Shown here piece by piece: positions 10,601-21,377 of a stretch of DNA of 64,000 nt. The DNA lies in contig NC_081414.1 in NCBI RefSeq assembly GCF_030272615.1, positions 913,703,648 to 913,767,647 on the forward strand. Reading direction: 5' to 3'. The stretch's first letter is position 1. Each line of letters begins with the position of its first letter. The DNA comes from Cryptomeria japonica (taxonomy: Eukaryota > Streptophyta > Pinopsida > Cupressales > Cupressaceae). The notes beneath the pieces are model-generated. The model saw nothing but the letters and a program-made list of their open reading frames with translations, was not told the origin of the DNA and ran no database searches. The position numbers were made by a program, and so were the translations under genes.

Positions 10601-11950
10601 GACACGAGCCTTTGATAATGGAGCCGTATTATATTCCTAGCTCAAAGGTTTTGTTACAATAATGTTTGGACCCCTATAAGTGAATGCATAGTTGATTTCA
10701 ATCAATCACTTGTCCATTTAGACCTTTGTTGCATAGACAACATTACTTGCTAAATGGCCTATCAATTGATCTCATGTATTGCATAAATGTATGCAAAAAA
10801 TAGACCAAAATATCTCCTTATTGATCTTCCAAACCTCTTCGACATACCCATTGCACACCAAGGTGTAATGACCAGTTTTAATATTTGTTATGATTCAATG
10901 AAAGGCCTTAAATGACCCTTCATCTTCCATGTTTGAGATTTTGCTCATGATTTTTAGTTTCAAATCTTAGGTTGGACCTTCAAATAGATCCAACTAGAAA
11001 AGATATTTGTAGGATTGTAGCACTTGAAATATAATTTTCAATGAGTATAATATTGAATATATTTAATTTGGTTATTATCTCTATTTTCCATTTTTTAATG
11101 AAGATAAGTTTTTCAACAATTGACAAGGCGTGTATTCCCTACACATGCAAAAATAATAAAATAGATAAGAAAATAATAAAAAATTATGTGCATGATGTTC
11201 TTATTTCAACAAAACAAATAATTTAATTTATATTCATACAAAACAGATGTATTATAGAAGTAACCTATGTCTAATTTATAGTTAAACTCACTTCACAAAG
11301 TAATTAAAAATTATGAAACAATATTTGTGTGCTAGATATTTGCATTCCATATGTTTAAAAATTTATGTTTTACAGAAATAATATCACTTTTAAAATATAT
11401 TATTAACGATAAAAAATAAATTATTGAAATCACATTTTATATATAGAGAGAGATCCCACACATTTCAAATTATTAATAGTTTTATTGATTTAAATGTTCT
11501 ACTTTGACCAAAAGTGGAACACACCCTTGTGGGGTCACCCTATTATAAAGAATGTATAAAGTGTCTATTTTAAGTATAATAGTGATGTCCTACTTGTGTG
11601 GGATCCTATGACAATATTATGAGATTCTTATGAAGAGCTTCTAAGAGAGTTACTTTAGATCTTGACCAAGACTATGGTAAGTGTTTACATGTCATGTAAC
11701 TCCACTTTTGGTGGTGGGAATTATAATTTGGGCATCTATGTTTGTATGGATGCTTATGATGCATTATGATAGCTGGTAAGATATATTATCGCTTCACTAT
11801 TTTTAGCTGAAATTTCAATTTTTTCTAGGCGGGCATTTGAAAACCTCCAATGAGCTTTAAATTTGAGATTTTATATGGGTGTCATACCACTAGGTGGATT
11901 TAGCACATTATTTGTACAACTATTGATGGCAATCAAATAATTTAATTCTT
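10601..11950. other. non-coding AT-rich tail of duplication unit 1
   Basis: No gene. Paralogous to 20096-20960 plus 30304-31195 in unit 2, which are separated there by the LINE. It is therefore the empty-site reference for both the LINE and the 201-bp hairpin element. Confidence 0.6.
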
Positions 11951-12880
11951 TGATTCTCTGCCACTTTATTTCTATCTCTTAGCCTCTCTATCTCTATCTC
12001 TGCACATTTCTTCTTAAATCTCACCCTCTATCTCTATCTCGTCATCTATTTGTCTTTAGTTCCCCCTAATTCTCTCCCCATCTCTACTTATCTCTATTTT
12101 TATATCTATAGATATCTTTCTCCCCTCTCCCTCTCTCTCTAAATCTCCTTAGATATCTATCTCTCTATCACTCTATATCACCATCTATATCTCCCTCTAT
12201 ATCTCTCTATCTCTTTCTCTCCATCTCCCTATGTCTCTCTATCTTCCTCTCTTGCTCCATATTTATCTCTACCTATATCTTCCTCTCTCATCCTTTACGT
12301 CTAGATATGTCTCCTCTCTCCCCCTCTTCTTGGACCTCCATATCTATGTCTATTTGCCTCTAGATATTTCTCCATATTTTTTCTTCCATCTCCCCCTTCT
12401 ATATCTACCTCATTATCTCTCCACATCTCTCTACCTCTACATGTCTCCCTCTCTCTACCTCTATATATTACTTCATATCTCTAAATTTATATTTCTAATA
12501 TTTCTCCATATTTTTTCTTCAATCTCCCCCTTCTATCTCTACCTCATTATCTCTCTACCTCTACATATCTCCCTCTCTCTACCTCTATATATTACTTCAT
12601 ATCTCTAAATTTATATTTATGATATTTCTCCATATTTTTTCTTCCATCTCCACCTTCTATCTCTACCTCATTATCTCTCCATATCTCTCTACATCTACAT
12701 ATCTCCCTCTCTCTACCTCTATACATTACTTCATATCTCTAAATTTATATTTCTATCTCTCCCTCTCAAATTCCTCTCCCTCTATCTTCATCTTTACCCT
12801 TCTCTATCACTCTCCCCCCTCCCCCCCCCGCCCCCCCGCCTGCCCTCCCCCTCTATGTCTACCTCGCTCCCCATCTCTCC
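11951..12880 (+). repeat. polypyrimidine tract, unit 2 copy
   Basis: Near-identical to 3413-4345, including the internal repeat block around TATATTACTTCATATCTCTAA. It ends in a longer C-run with interruptions (about 12813-12850). No coding content. Confidence 0.9.
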
Positions 12881-14018
12881 CTATTGCAAAAATAACATGA
12901 GCTTGTTGGTAATTGAACCTAACTATCTTCCTCATTCAAAGATTTTGTTTTAATCGTGTTTATATGATGCATAGTTGATTTGAAGCTGTCACTTCTCCGT
13001 TCACACATTTATTGCACAAACAACATCATTTGGTAAATGGCCTACCAAGTGACCTCGTGTACAACACAAATGTATGTAAAATAAATATCAAATTCTTTCC
13101 TAATTGACCTTCTACACCTCTTTGACATATCCATTGCACACCAAGGTGCAATTGCTATTTATACATTGAAATTTTGAGGGTGTCTATCTTTAATTTCTTA
13201 TCCAAGATCAATTTTTATTGATTTGAAAAAAAAAAGTGTACATTTGAATGTGGTTTTTGATTTATTAAAAACATAAAGTGAAGACTATTAAAATTTAATG
13301 AGGAAATATGATTGAATTGTGCTTATATTAGTGGTGGAAATTTTTTATTCTTAAAAAAGAGGTCACAAATTCAAATCATGCAGAGATGCTTGTTTTGTAT
13401 TATTTTGTAGCACAATCTATAAATCCAAATAATAATCTTGTCAAATTTGATTTATGACTGCATAGACAATGTAGTCGGCGATGTGGAAAGGATCCATTTC
13501 CATTCTGATTTGACATGCAAAATGAGAGAAATGAACGATTTGCGTTTCCCTACGTGACCCTCATTTTCGAAGCGAATACAACGCTTATGTCGTGATCCAC
13601 ATCCACTTTCACTTTTCCCCACCAAAATTTGTTCAATACAAAAGATCGATTTCGTTCCCGCTCTATATTTGTTTCTTCTATTACTCGTCTTTAGTTAGTT
13701 CGTTCAGTATTCCGATTCTTACATCATGTCACTAAAGCCATTAAAATAAGTTTTTAAAAGTACATCAGAATTGTCCTAATTTCTAATCTATAATGATGGG
13801 TTTTAGTGGATTTTTTTGAGGATAATTCATAATTCATCCTGTGTGCAACAGAACAGGTAACTGATAATTGAAACACGAGGTTTATACCCAACAGCACAAT
13901 TACTATATCATTCATAACAGTAGTCAAAGATTTATATTAAATTTTATCATTACCCACACTAATAGAAATTCTCTGCTCTTGCAATACAGTTGAAGCCATT
14001 AGAACGATGGCAATCACA
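12881..14018. other. non-coding flank downstream of expansin B
   Basis: Near-identical to 4346-5480, with few substitutions and small indels by eye. No gene. Confidence 0.6.
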
Positions 14019-14068
14019 GCGCAGAAGGGCGGGTGCTAGTTGTCCACCTCTGTCTGGCGCTTTAACCC
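14019..14068 (-). other. conserved element downstream of expansin B
   Basis: Essentially identical to 5481-5530, at the equivalent place past the stop codon. See the expansin C copy at 32390-32451 for the independent comparison. Confidence 0.6.
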
Positions 14069-14342
14069 AATACAATTACATACAATATGATTCATTCATT
14101 CATTCTCGTTATGAACCATAAAACTGTGATCGTTTTTCTTTCGACAATTATTCTGCTTAGAATAAATGTCACTCTTGCACCAGAAATCTGGTGCCAGTGT
14201 ACACCATTTGTAATGATCAATCAGGATAAATGCAGAGTAGTTTGCAGAGTAAAACTATGAATAAGCTCACAAACGTAGAAAGGTAAAAGGTGAAAAAACT
14301 AGAGAGAAAAAAACACAATAGCCTGCATATTTTAACCATCAT

Positions 14343-15502
14343 TTAGTGTATCTGAGCACCACTGTAAGTCTGGCCAAATTGCCAGCTGCTGGGAGCTATA
14401 TTGTATGAGGTAACAGTCTTTCCATCACTTGTGGTGACTTTAAAGGACAGGCTCTGGCCATTCAAGTAGCTGTTACTCTGCCAATTTTGACCCCAATTGC
14501 GAGACATGGGTTGCCAGCCAGTCTTGGTGAGGAGAACCAGGTTGAAGTATGAGTGGCCATTAATGGTGAATCGGATTCCTCCTCTTCTCTGACAGGGTAC
14601 CCTGCAAAGATATATTACCAAGTTTCCATCATCTATAATATGTTGATGGCCAAGTTTCTGAATTTGATTGTGCATTTTTAATTATCAGTCTTTCGGATCA
14701 TACTCTGTGATCATGTGATCTATCATTAAGATCAAAGAGATGAAGATGATGGATCACAGAGTGTGATCTGAAATGCACACAATCAAATCGATTATATACA
14801 ATATTGACATGGATTGTGAAATCTAATAGCATTAATGTAATCAAAGCTTCCAATTGCACTTTCTTGTGATTCATTATCAGATGGATGGTTATTGCTAAAA
14901 TCTTACTAATTTCTGAAAAACCTCTTCCAAAACCTTAAAAGCTTCAGATTTTACACAACAAATCTTCAAGAACAACTGTTATAGAAATTTAGTAGCAAAC
15001 CTTTGGTAAAGGACAGGGACAATTCCAGCCTTGTATTTTGCAATGTGTAGGAAAACAGGCTCTGAGAGATCAAAATGCTCTAATGGAGGATTGCACCATC
15101 CCCCTGCATCCTTAGGAAGTGCGTTGTTTGAAGGGCAGAAGTTGGTGGCGGTCACCATTATTGTATTGGGAAGACACCACTGTGGATCATCGTTGCACTT
15201 GATTTGATAGCAGGATCCACAGCTGAGGCCATTATTGAAGAGAGCAGTGCTTAGAGCTGCTGTGTTTGTGCCATATCCTTGGCTGTACAGGTTTCCATAA
15301 CCACAGGCACCACCTGTACCCTGTGAATACAGATTAAGCATATAATTTTTATAAAAGGACAAAAGAAAATTGGGTATTTACCCATTGTGCCAGATGCATC
15401 CCCACCGCCATAAAATGTGGCATGGGCACTTGTCCAGCCACGTGCTAAACCAAATCTGGCTATGGAGAAGAAGCCCACCAGAAAAAGTTGTGCAGGAGCC
15501 TT
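14343..15502 (-). pseudogene. alpha-expansin B, probably disabled
   Basis: Tandem copy of expansin A with the same exon layout: 15502-15382, 15313-15001 and 14601-14343. Two lesions are visible. First, the codon aligned with the ATG of A and C reads AAG (15502-15500), so the signal peptide has no Met at its usual start. Second, exon 3 lacks 48 bp in frame (junction near 14526), removing 16 residues equal to 171-186 of A, the NVGGAGDV...KGS stretch that is strongly conserved in domain 2. Intron 1 is 68 bp, against 86 bp in A. Splice signals, all domain 1 cysteines, HFD and the stop codon remain. Translation from upstream in-frame Mets (from 15586) would add an unusual N-terminus and fails if the 5'-UTR intron is spliced. 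A shortened functional protein is possible but unlikely. Confidence 0.75.
14660..14790. repeat. hairpin element in expansin B intron 2
   Basis: Orthologous in position to the one in expansin A intron 2, so it was there before the copies separated. Arms GATTGTGCAT (left) and GCACACAATC (right), with inner GATCATACTCTGTGATC and GATCACAGAGTGTGATC, can pair. It differs from A by a deletion within the loop region. Confidence 0.6.
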
Positions 15503-15717
15503 TGGTCCTGCACTCAAAATAGAACAGAATGAGTCATATTCAGTACTAGTTTTGTACATTATGCTTTTAGTACCATTTGAAGACATTCAAAACAGGACAA
15601 AGCTTGAGAAATGCATCCCAAACTGACCAACAGGAGGGTTGGAGAAAGATCAAACTAAAAAGAAGTGCTTGTGAAGCAAGAGCAGGAAATTGTGATGAGA
15701 TAATGTAAGGATTGTGT

Positions 15718-15726
15718 ATTATATAG
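15718..15726 (-). promoter_or_regulatory. TATA-like box, expansin B
   Basis: CTATATAAT on the gene strand, same spacing to the former start codon as in expansin A. The promoter region is nearly unchanged, so B may still be transcribed. Confidence 0.45.
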
Positions 15727-16814
15727 AGGTTGAGGGGAACAAAGAATAAGATGGATAATGGGGAAAAGCATAAAAAGAGCACATTAACACATCTTTACAC
15801 TCAACATTTTGAGGCTTCGTCACAAGCAATTGCCACTATACAAACAGCCTGGTTTACAGCTCATATAACTGGTTTCACTATTAACAGTTTTTTTGATTTT
15901 CTTAATGTTTTAGTTCACTAAGAGTTAGTGCTCCTGGATGGAAATGGCTAATCAGCTATCAGGATGCACCAAGGTATCTATGACATGTCGGTGAGGAATC
16001 AGGATTGCCCTTTCAGGTGGGATAACGGCATCCTTTTTGAAAATGGGAAAAAAGGGAAGCACAAAAATCCAAGAGAGCGAGGAAAAGGGAAATGTCAAAC
16101 GAGATGGGGAAGGGGCATCAAAGAAAGAATTGAGGGATTTTGTTGTTTATCTAGAGCAAGAAATTAATAATCTAAACTAGTGACTATTGATCATGAGAAT
16201 TGAGTGAGAATTGAGGGTTTACTGAATGGTGTGTATTTTGTAAGAGTTAAAAATGTTGGGAGGAATGGATTTGGTGCAACTTATTAGTTAAGTTGTATCA
16301 CCATCATCCTCTTGGTTTATTTTTCTCTATAGTGACATAGTAGATTTGGAGCACTATGTAGAATTATAATATAATTGAATTTTTTATTATTTGTACACAT
16401 TGAATCGGGTTCAATTTGTTTGTATTGAGTGGTGGATTAAATTGCTAGGTACTAAGAGTTAACCTCCCTTCTAAATTTAGTTTTAGTGATTTAGTTTGTT
16501 GTGAGGCTGATGAACTTGATGGTGTAATGGATGTATCTTAGTTAGAGAAATACGAGTATATGATAAATGTAAAATTTTTCACGCGGCTACTTCAAGGCCT
16601 ATTTAATTTGCCTCATCTCTATTGGTGTTGGATTTTAATACTAAATAAGACTAGTAGCATTGTATATATTGGTTTTCAAGGGGGTTGTAATAGTTCATCC
16701 CCTTGACAATTCAAGAACTAGTGATGAGGTTTTCATCCCTTCCCCTAGCACTTGATTTTTGGTGGTGGTTGTATGCTTAAGCTCAATGATGATAATAATA
16801 GATATGATTATATG
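15727..16814. other. non-coding upstream flank of expansin B
   Basis: No gene. Up to about 16260 it matches 7290-8270 closely, apart from the 485-bp block. Beyond that it matches 8330-8937 only loosely. Confidence 0.55.
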
Positions 16815-17815
16815 TGGGTAAAAGCACAATGTTGTGTCACACATTTATAAAGGAACCGACCAATACAACTAAAACTGTTTAACTTCGATCGCATAAAAGT
16901 GACATTTCTAAATTGAATATTGAAATGATGTTAACTGATCAAACATAGAAATATGAATGAAATTTATGTTTGTTATTTTTTTAATAAATTTGGAGAAAAA
17001 TTGATTTTTTTTAATAAATTCAAAGAGAGATTTTTCATTGCGCTAAAAATCAGGGGTTCTAGTCGGCACCATGAAAAAAAATGAAAACGGATTTATTTTT
17101 TTCTGATTTTTTTTTCCAAATAGAGAACATATATATGCAACGTTAAAAAAAATAAATTAATTTTGATGTATATTTTTCTCGTTATAATATTTTGAAGTCC
17201 AACATAGCTAAATTTGACAGTTTTCGTTCAACGTCACCTTTTGACTACTAAATTTATCATTAACAAAAAAAAAACCCTTTTTCGAAAAGATTCTCTCGCT
17301 TAGTGAAAAATATTTTTATTATTTTTTTTAATATCATTTAATATTTTTTTTAATTTCTAATCAGCCTCTTTTTGAATTTTAAAAAGCTACTCGCAATGTT
17401 TAATTAATAAAAAATATTAAAATGAATCAAAATACTAAAAAAAAAAATCTCTAGATTTGTGACTTCAAGCTCTACAAAAGGGTATTTTTTGATTTTTGTA
17501 AAAAAATATTCTACTTGAAGAAAAATTGAGCAGAAATAAAAAGTTTAAGAAATATAGAGTTTTTCACCTTTTTTGTGCCACATCACATGACACATAGGAT
17601 AGTCCGGCCGGACTACCCTTAATTCTAACATTTAAAAAAAAATCATTTTTTTTAATGGAAGCATTTGAACTAAGGGAGTCTGACTGAACTCTCGACGCCA
17701 TTTCGGTGCCACCACGTGGCCTGGGGGTAGTCTGATCGGACTTAGTTCAGCCGGACTACCCTCCGTTGGCCCAAAGTGTGACACAACTCCATGCTTTGGC
17801 CCATGTGATACTTTT
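16815..17815. mobile_element. possible 1-kb non-autonomous DNA element
   Basis: Sequence present in unit 2 but not at the matching spot in unit 1 (near 8937). The ends are imperfectly inverted: left GGTAAAAG...GTTGTGTCACAC, right (reverse complement) GGCAAAAGTATC...GTTGTGTCACAC. The interior is non-coding, very T/A-rich, then holds GTCCGGCCGGAC palindromes near the right end. Unit 1 keeps GATATGTTTTCTTGGAC where unit 2 has GATACTTTTGCCTGGAC. An internal deletion in unit 1 is therefore as possible as an insertion in unit 2. No clear target duplication. Confidence 0.45.
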
Positions 17816-18412
17816 GCCTGGACGGATAAATAAGTTAGAGACCTAGAGGAGGAAAGAGAGGTGAGAGACCTGGATGGTGAGAGGGGTGAGATACATACAG
17901 GGAGATAGAGAGAGGTAGGTAATGAGACATGGATGTAGAGGTAGATAGCTGGAGAGGAAGGGAGAGAGAAACCTATAGAGGGGAGGGAGAGGTGACGACC
18001 TAGATAGTGGAGAGAGAGAGAATAAGAGAGGATGAGTGAATAACAAAGATAGAAAGAGGGGTAAGTAGATAGGGAGAGAGAGCATGAGGGAAAGAACAAG
18101 AGAGGGGAGAGATATAGAGGTTAGAGACATATATCCTAGGGAGAGAGGGGTGAGAGACCTAGGGGGCAGAGATAGAGGGGGAGAGAAAGAATGTGGATGA
18201 CGAGACAAGGAGGGAGAGGTAGTGAGGTAAAGAGGAAGGAAGAGAGAGGGTGGGATAGATATGTAGTGATTGAGAGAATGGAGTGGAATAATAAGAGAGG
18301 GGGAGATGGTGAGATAGACCTATAGAGGGGTGAGAGGAGTGAGAGAGAGAGAGAGAAGAGAGGAATCTAGAGAATTATGTCTAGAGTTTGGAGAGAGAGG
18401 GAGAGAGAGATA
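17816..18412 (+). repeat. polypurine tract, unit 2 copy
   Basis: Diverged counterpart of 8938-9560, sharing phrases such as GAGGTGAGAGACCTGGATGG. Open frames on the minus strand here are composition artefacts. Confidence 0.85.
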
Positions 18413-18424
18413 GTTTCCAATGCA

Positions 18425-18510
18425 AACCATTTGGCTAGTGCCAAATTAGCCAAATGAATTTTTTTATTTTTTCACATTTGACAAGCATCAAATTTGGCAC
18501 TTGCCAAATG
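18425..18510. repeat. ATTTGGC palindromes, unit 2 copy
   Basis: Contains CATTTGGCTAGTGCCAAAT and AAATTTGGCACTTGCCAAAT. It is shorter than the unit 1 cluster at 9575-9720. Confidence 0.6.
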
Positions 18511-19680
18511 GGCTGCCTTCTAAAATACCAACCCTTTTGGCTTAGATTTTCCTCGGGCATCCAAACCAAAGGGTTGGACAACCATTTTAGGCTTGAGACA
18601 TGTTATTTTGGAAAGATGAAAAAATTTCTCACATTTTTGGTTGTACTCTTCATTAAGTTTGCACGCGTTTCAATGCAAACAAAAACCCCCACGATGGTCT
18701 TAAGCTCTCTTTTCTAAGCTATTTAACCATATAATTTTTTTCAAAATAATTATGTTAAGGTTCTCATCTCTAATTTCTTTTGTTAGTGTATTTGTTTTTT
18801 GTCCAAAACCAACATGTGCTATTTTGGGCATATTTTTTTACCTGTTCATTGTATTTTGAAACAAATTACATTTTTAGAAACTAGATTCCATTCTACACAT
18901 TGATTTTTTTTTTCGATTAGTTTTCAAACAATTTAGGGGGGAGGAAACTCAAATTACTGTTTTTTAGGATGTGTCCACTTCAGAAAAATTTATAAAATCA
19001 CATTTTCATTAAAAAATCACCCGAAGAATCTAGCATAAATTGCATGGTGTTAGCTAGTTTCTCATTGGAGTGATTTTTAAAATTCTAAAAAAAAGTTAAA
19101 ATTTTTGGGGGGCCATAATAGATGTTCATGTTATGTTTTTCTAATAAAAATAAGACCACTTTGTCTGGCCCCCTTTTTGAAACCCTTAATCTCCACCATT
19201 TTCATAACACATTAGTAGTTTAGAAAGTATACTCAAAGAACTACAACTCTTATTCTTGTTGCATCTTCAAATTTTGAGTGTAGCTAGATATCTTCAATTT
19301 CTCATTGAGGTTTAGGCTTTGTTGATTTTAGAAAAAAGTGGCATCTTAAGACCCCCTTTTGGTGCACATGCCCATTATAATTAATAATTCCAGGCTTAGA
19401 AAGTATTGTGAACCATCACCAACCTCTATAATTGTAAACTCACGTATTGAGAAAAGGAATGAAACAAGTGGTGATGCACATGAAGGAAATTATATTCATA
19501 GCCAAATTTATATTTGACAATAGCAATACTTAATTGGTAATAATGAAGTCTGATATTAATGTTTCCATTGAATGATATCAATTTCTACAAAATAAATGAT
19601 ATGAAACTTATGCATATAATTTTAATTTATATAATAAATATAAGGTACTCAACTTATAAATATAAGAATAAATTAATTCT
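18511..19680. other. non-coding AT-rich stretch of unit 2
   Basis: No gene seen. Partly paralogous to 9721-10310. About 290 bp at 19370-19680 has no obvious match in unit 1. Confidence 0.5.
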
Positions 19681-20095
19681 CTCTCTCTCTCTCTATATAT
19701 ATATACTCCATCTCCCTATATCTCTCTCTCCCTCTCCCCCTCTCTAAATATTGAGCTCTCTCTCTCTTTCTCTACTTATATATGTCCTATTTTCTCCCCC
19801 TCTCTCTATCTCTCCATATCTCACTCTCCCTCGCTATCCCCCTATGTATCTCTCCTATTTTATACCCCTCTATCTATCTCTCCATATCTCACCCTCGCTA
19901 TCCCCCTATATATCTCTCTACCTCTACCTTTTCTCTTCCCATATATCTTTATCTCTCCCTTTTTCCCATATATCTTTATACTATCTCTATCCTCTATCTC
20001 AATATCTTGACCCTCTCGCTCTTCTCTCTTGCTCTTCCCACATTTATCTCTTCTTATTTCTATCCATATCTCTCCCCCTCTCCCTATTGCAAACA
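19681..20095 (+). repeat. CT/AT microsatellite and polypyrimidine tract
   Basis: (CT)n, then (TA)n, then degenerate TATCTCTC units. Counterpart of 10381-10600. Overlapping open frames on both strands are artefacts of composition. Confidence 0.85.
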
Positions 20096-20605
20096 TGACA
20101 TGAGCCTATTGATAATGGAGCCATCTTATCTTCCTAACTCAAAGGTTATTGTTTCAATCATGTTTGGACCCCTACAAGTGAATGCATAGTTGATTTCAAC
20201 CAGTCATTTCTCTATTTAGACCTTTTTTGCATAAACAACATTACTTGCTAAATGGCCTATCAATTGATCTCATGTATTGCACAAATATATGCAAAAAATA
20301 GACCAAAATATTTCCTTATTGACCTTCCACACCTCTTTGACATAGCCATTGCATGACTAGTTTCAATATTTCTTATGATTCAAATGAAGGGCCTTGAATG
20401 ACCCTTCATCTTCCATGTCTGAGATTTTGCTCATAATTTTTAGCTTCAAATCTTAGGTTGGACCTTCAAATAGAACCAACTAGAAAAGATATTTGTAGGA
20501 TTGTAGTACTTGAAATATATTTTTCAATGAGTATAATATTGAATATATATTTAATTTGGTTATTATCTTTGTTTTCCATTTTTTAATGAAGATAAGTTTT
20601 TCAGC
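20096..20605. other. non-coding stretch of unit 2
   Basis: No gene. Aligns with about 10595-11125 of unit 1 at roughly 90% identity by eye. Confidence 0.55.
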
Positions 20606-20616
20606 AATTGGCAAGG

Positions 20617-20817
20617 TAAGCTATTGTAGTATTTCTGGAATGAGATTGTGTTTACTTTTTTGCGTCAACGTTTTGGATCACACTCCTAGCTCTCTCTACT
20701 ATCCTGATAATGGATCATGGAGTGTGATTTGAAATGTTGATGCAAAAAAGTAACCGCAATCTAATTCTAGAAATACTACAACAACATTATTATGGATTGT
20801 GGAAATTTGATATCATT
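20617..20817. mobile_element. 201-bp hairpin (MITE-like) element with 11-bp flanking duplication
   Basis: Absent from unit 1. Flanked by AATTGGCAAGG at 20606-20616 and again at 20818-20828, whereas unit 1 has a single AATTGACAAGG near 11117. Long imperfect arms: GATTGTGTTTACTTTTTTGC pairs with GCAAAAAAGTAACCGCAATC, and inner GGATCACACTC pairs with GAGTGTGATTT. A tail GGATTGTGGAAATTTGATAT follows. Same family as the expansin intron 2 elements. Confidence 0.75.
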
Positions 20818-21377
20818 AATTGGCAAGGTGTCTATTCCCTACACATGCAAAAATAGTAGAATAGATAAGAAAATAAAAAAAATTATCGACATTAAGCATT
20901 GATGTTCTTATTTCAACAAAATAAATAATTTAATTTATATTCATACAAAAAAACATATGTGTTTTTGATATTGAAAGTAGCCAAAACTAGGGGGCTGACC
21001 CAAATACAGACACAGTAACAACATAAGAACAACTGTTGGCAAAATTATAGCATAGACACAACCTCCTTAAACTTTCCTCTATCAAAAACCTTAAACATAC
21101 TAGCCATATTAACAAAGTTTATCAAAGTCATAATAAACAGTAAGATATGCCACACAGGGCTAAAGATAACTGAGTTTGAGATGAACCAACAAAGATTATA
21201 ACTATGATCATAACTAAAAAAACTAAGGCCACAAAGGCAAAAAACTAAGGCCACAAAGGCCATCCAAAAAATAAAAAAACCACCAAGTAGAAAGAATCCT
21301 TATTTCTTTTTGCCATGACTGAGCTTGGGCAGGAGCATCCTAGCCCACTCTTTGGTAAGAAATTTAAAGAGGTCTTT

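Larger units (their letters stand above)
3413..11950. repeat. tandem duplication, unit 1 (about 8.5 kb)
   Basis: The left edge is seen where 'CTCTGCCACTCTATTTCTAT' (about 3415) reappears as the start of unit 2 near 11957. The right edge is near 11950, where 'AAATAATTTAATTCTT' is followed at once by the start of unit 2. The matching end of unit 2 (near 31190) continues into different sequence. Order in the unit: polypyrimidine tract, conserved element, expansin, purine tract, palindrome cluster, CT tract, AT-rich tail. Confidence 0.85.
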
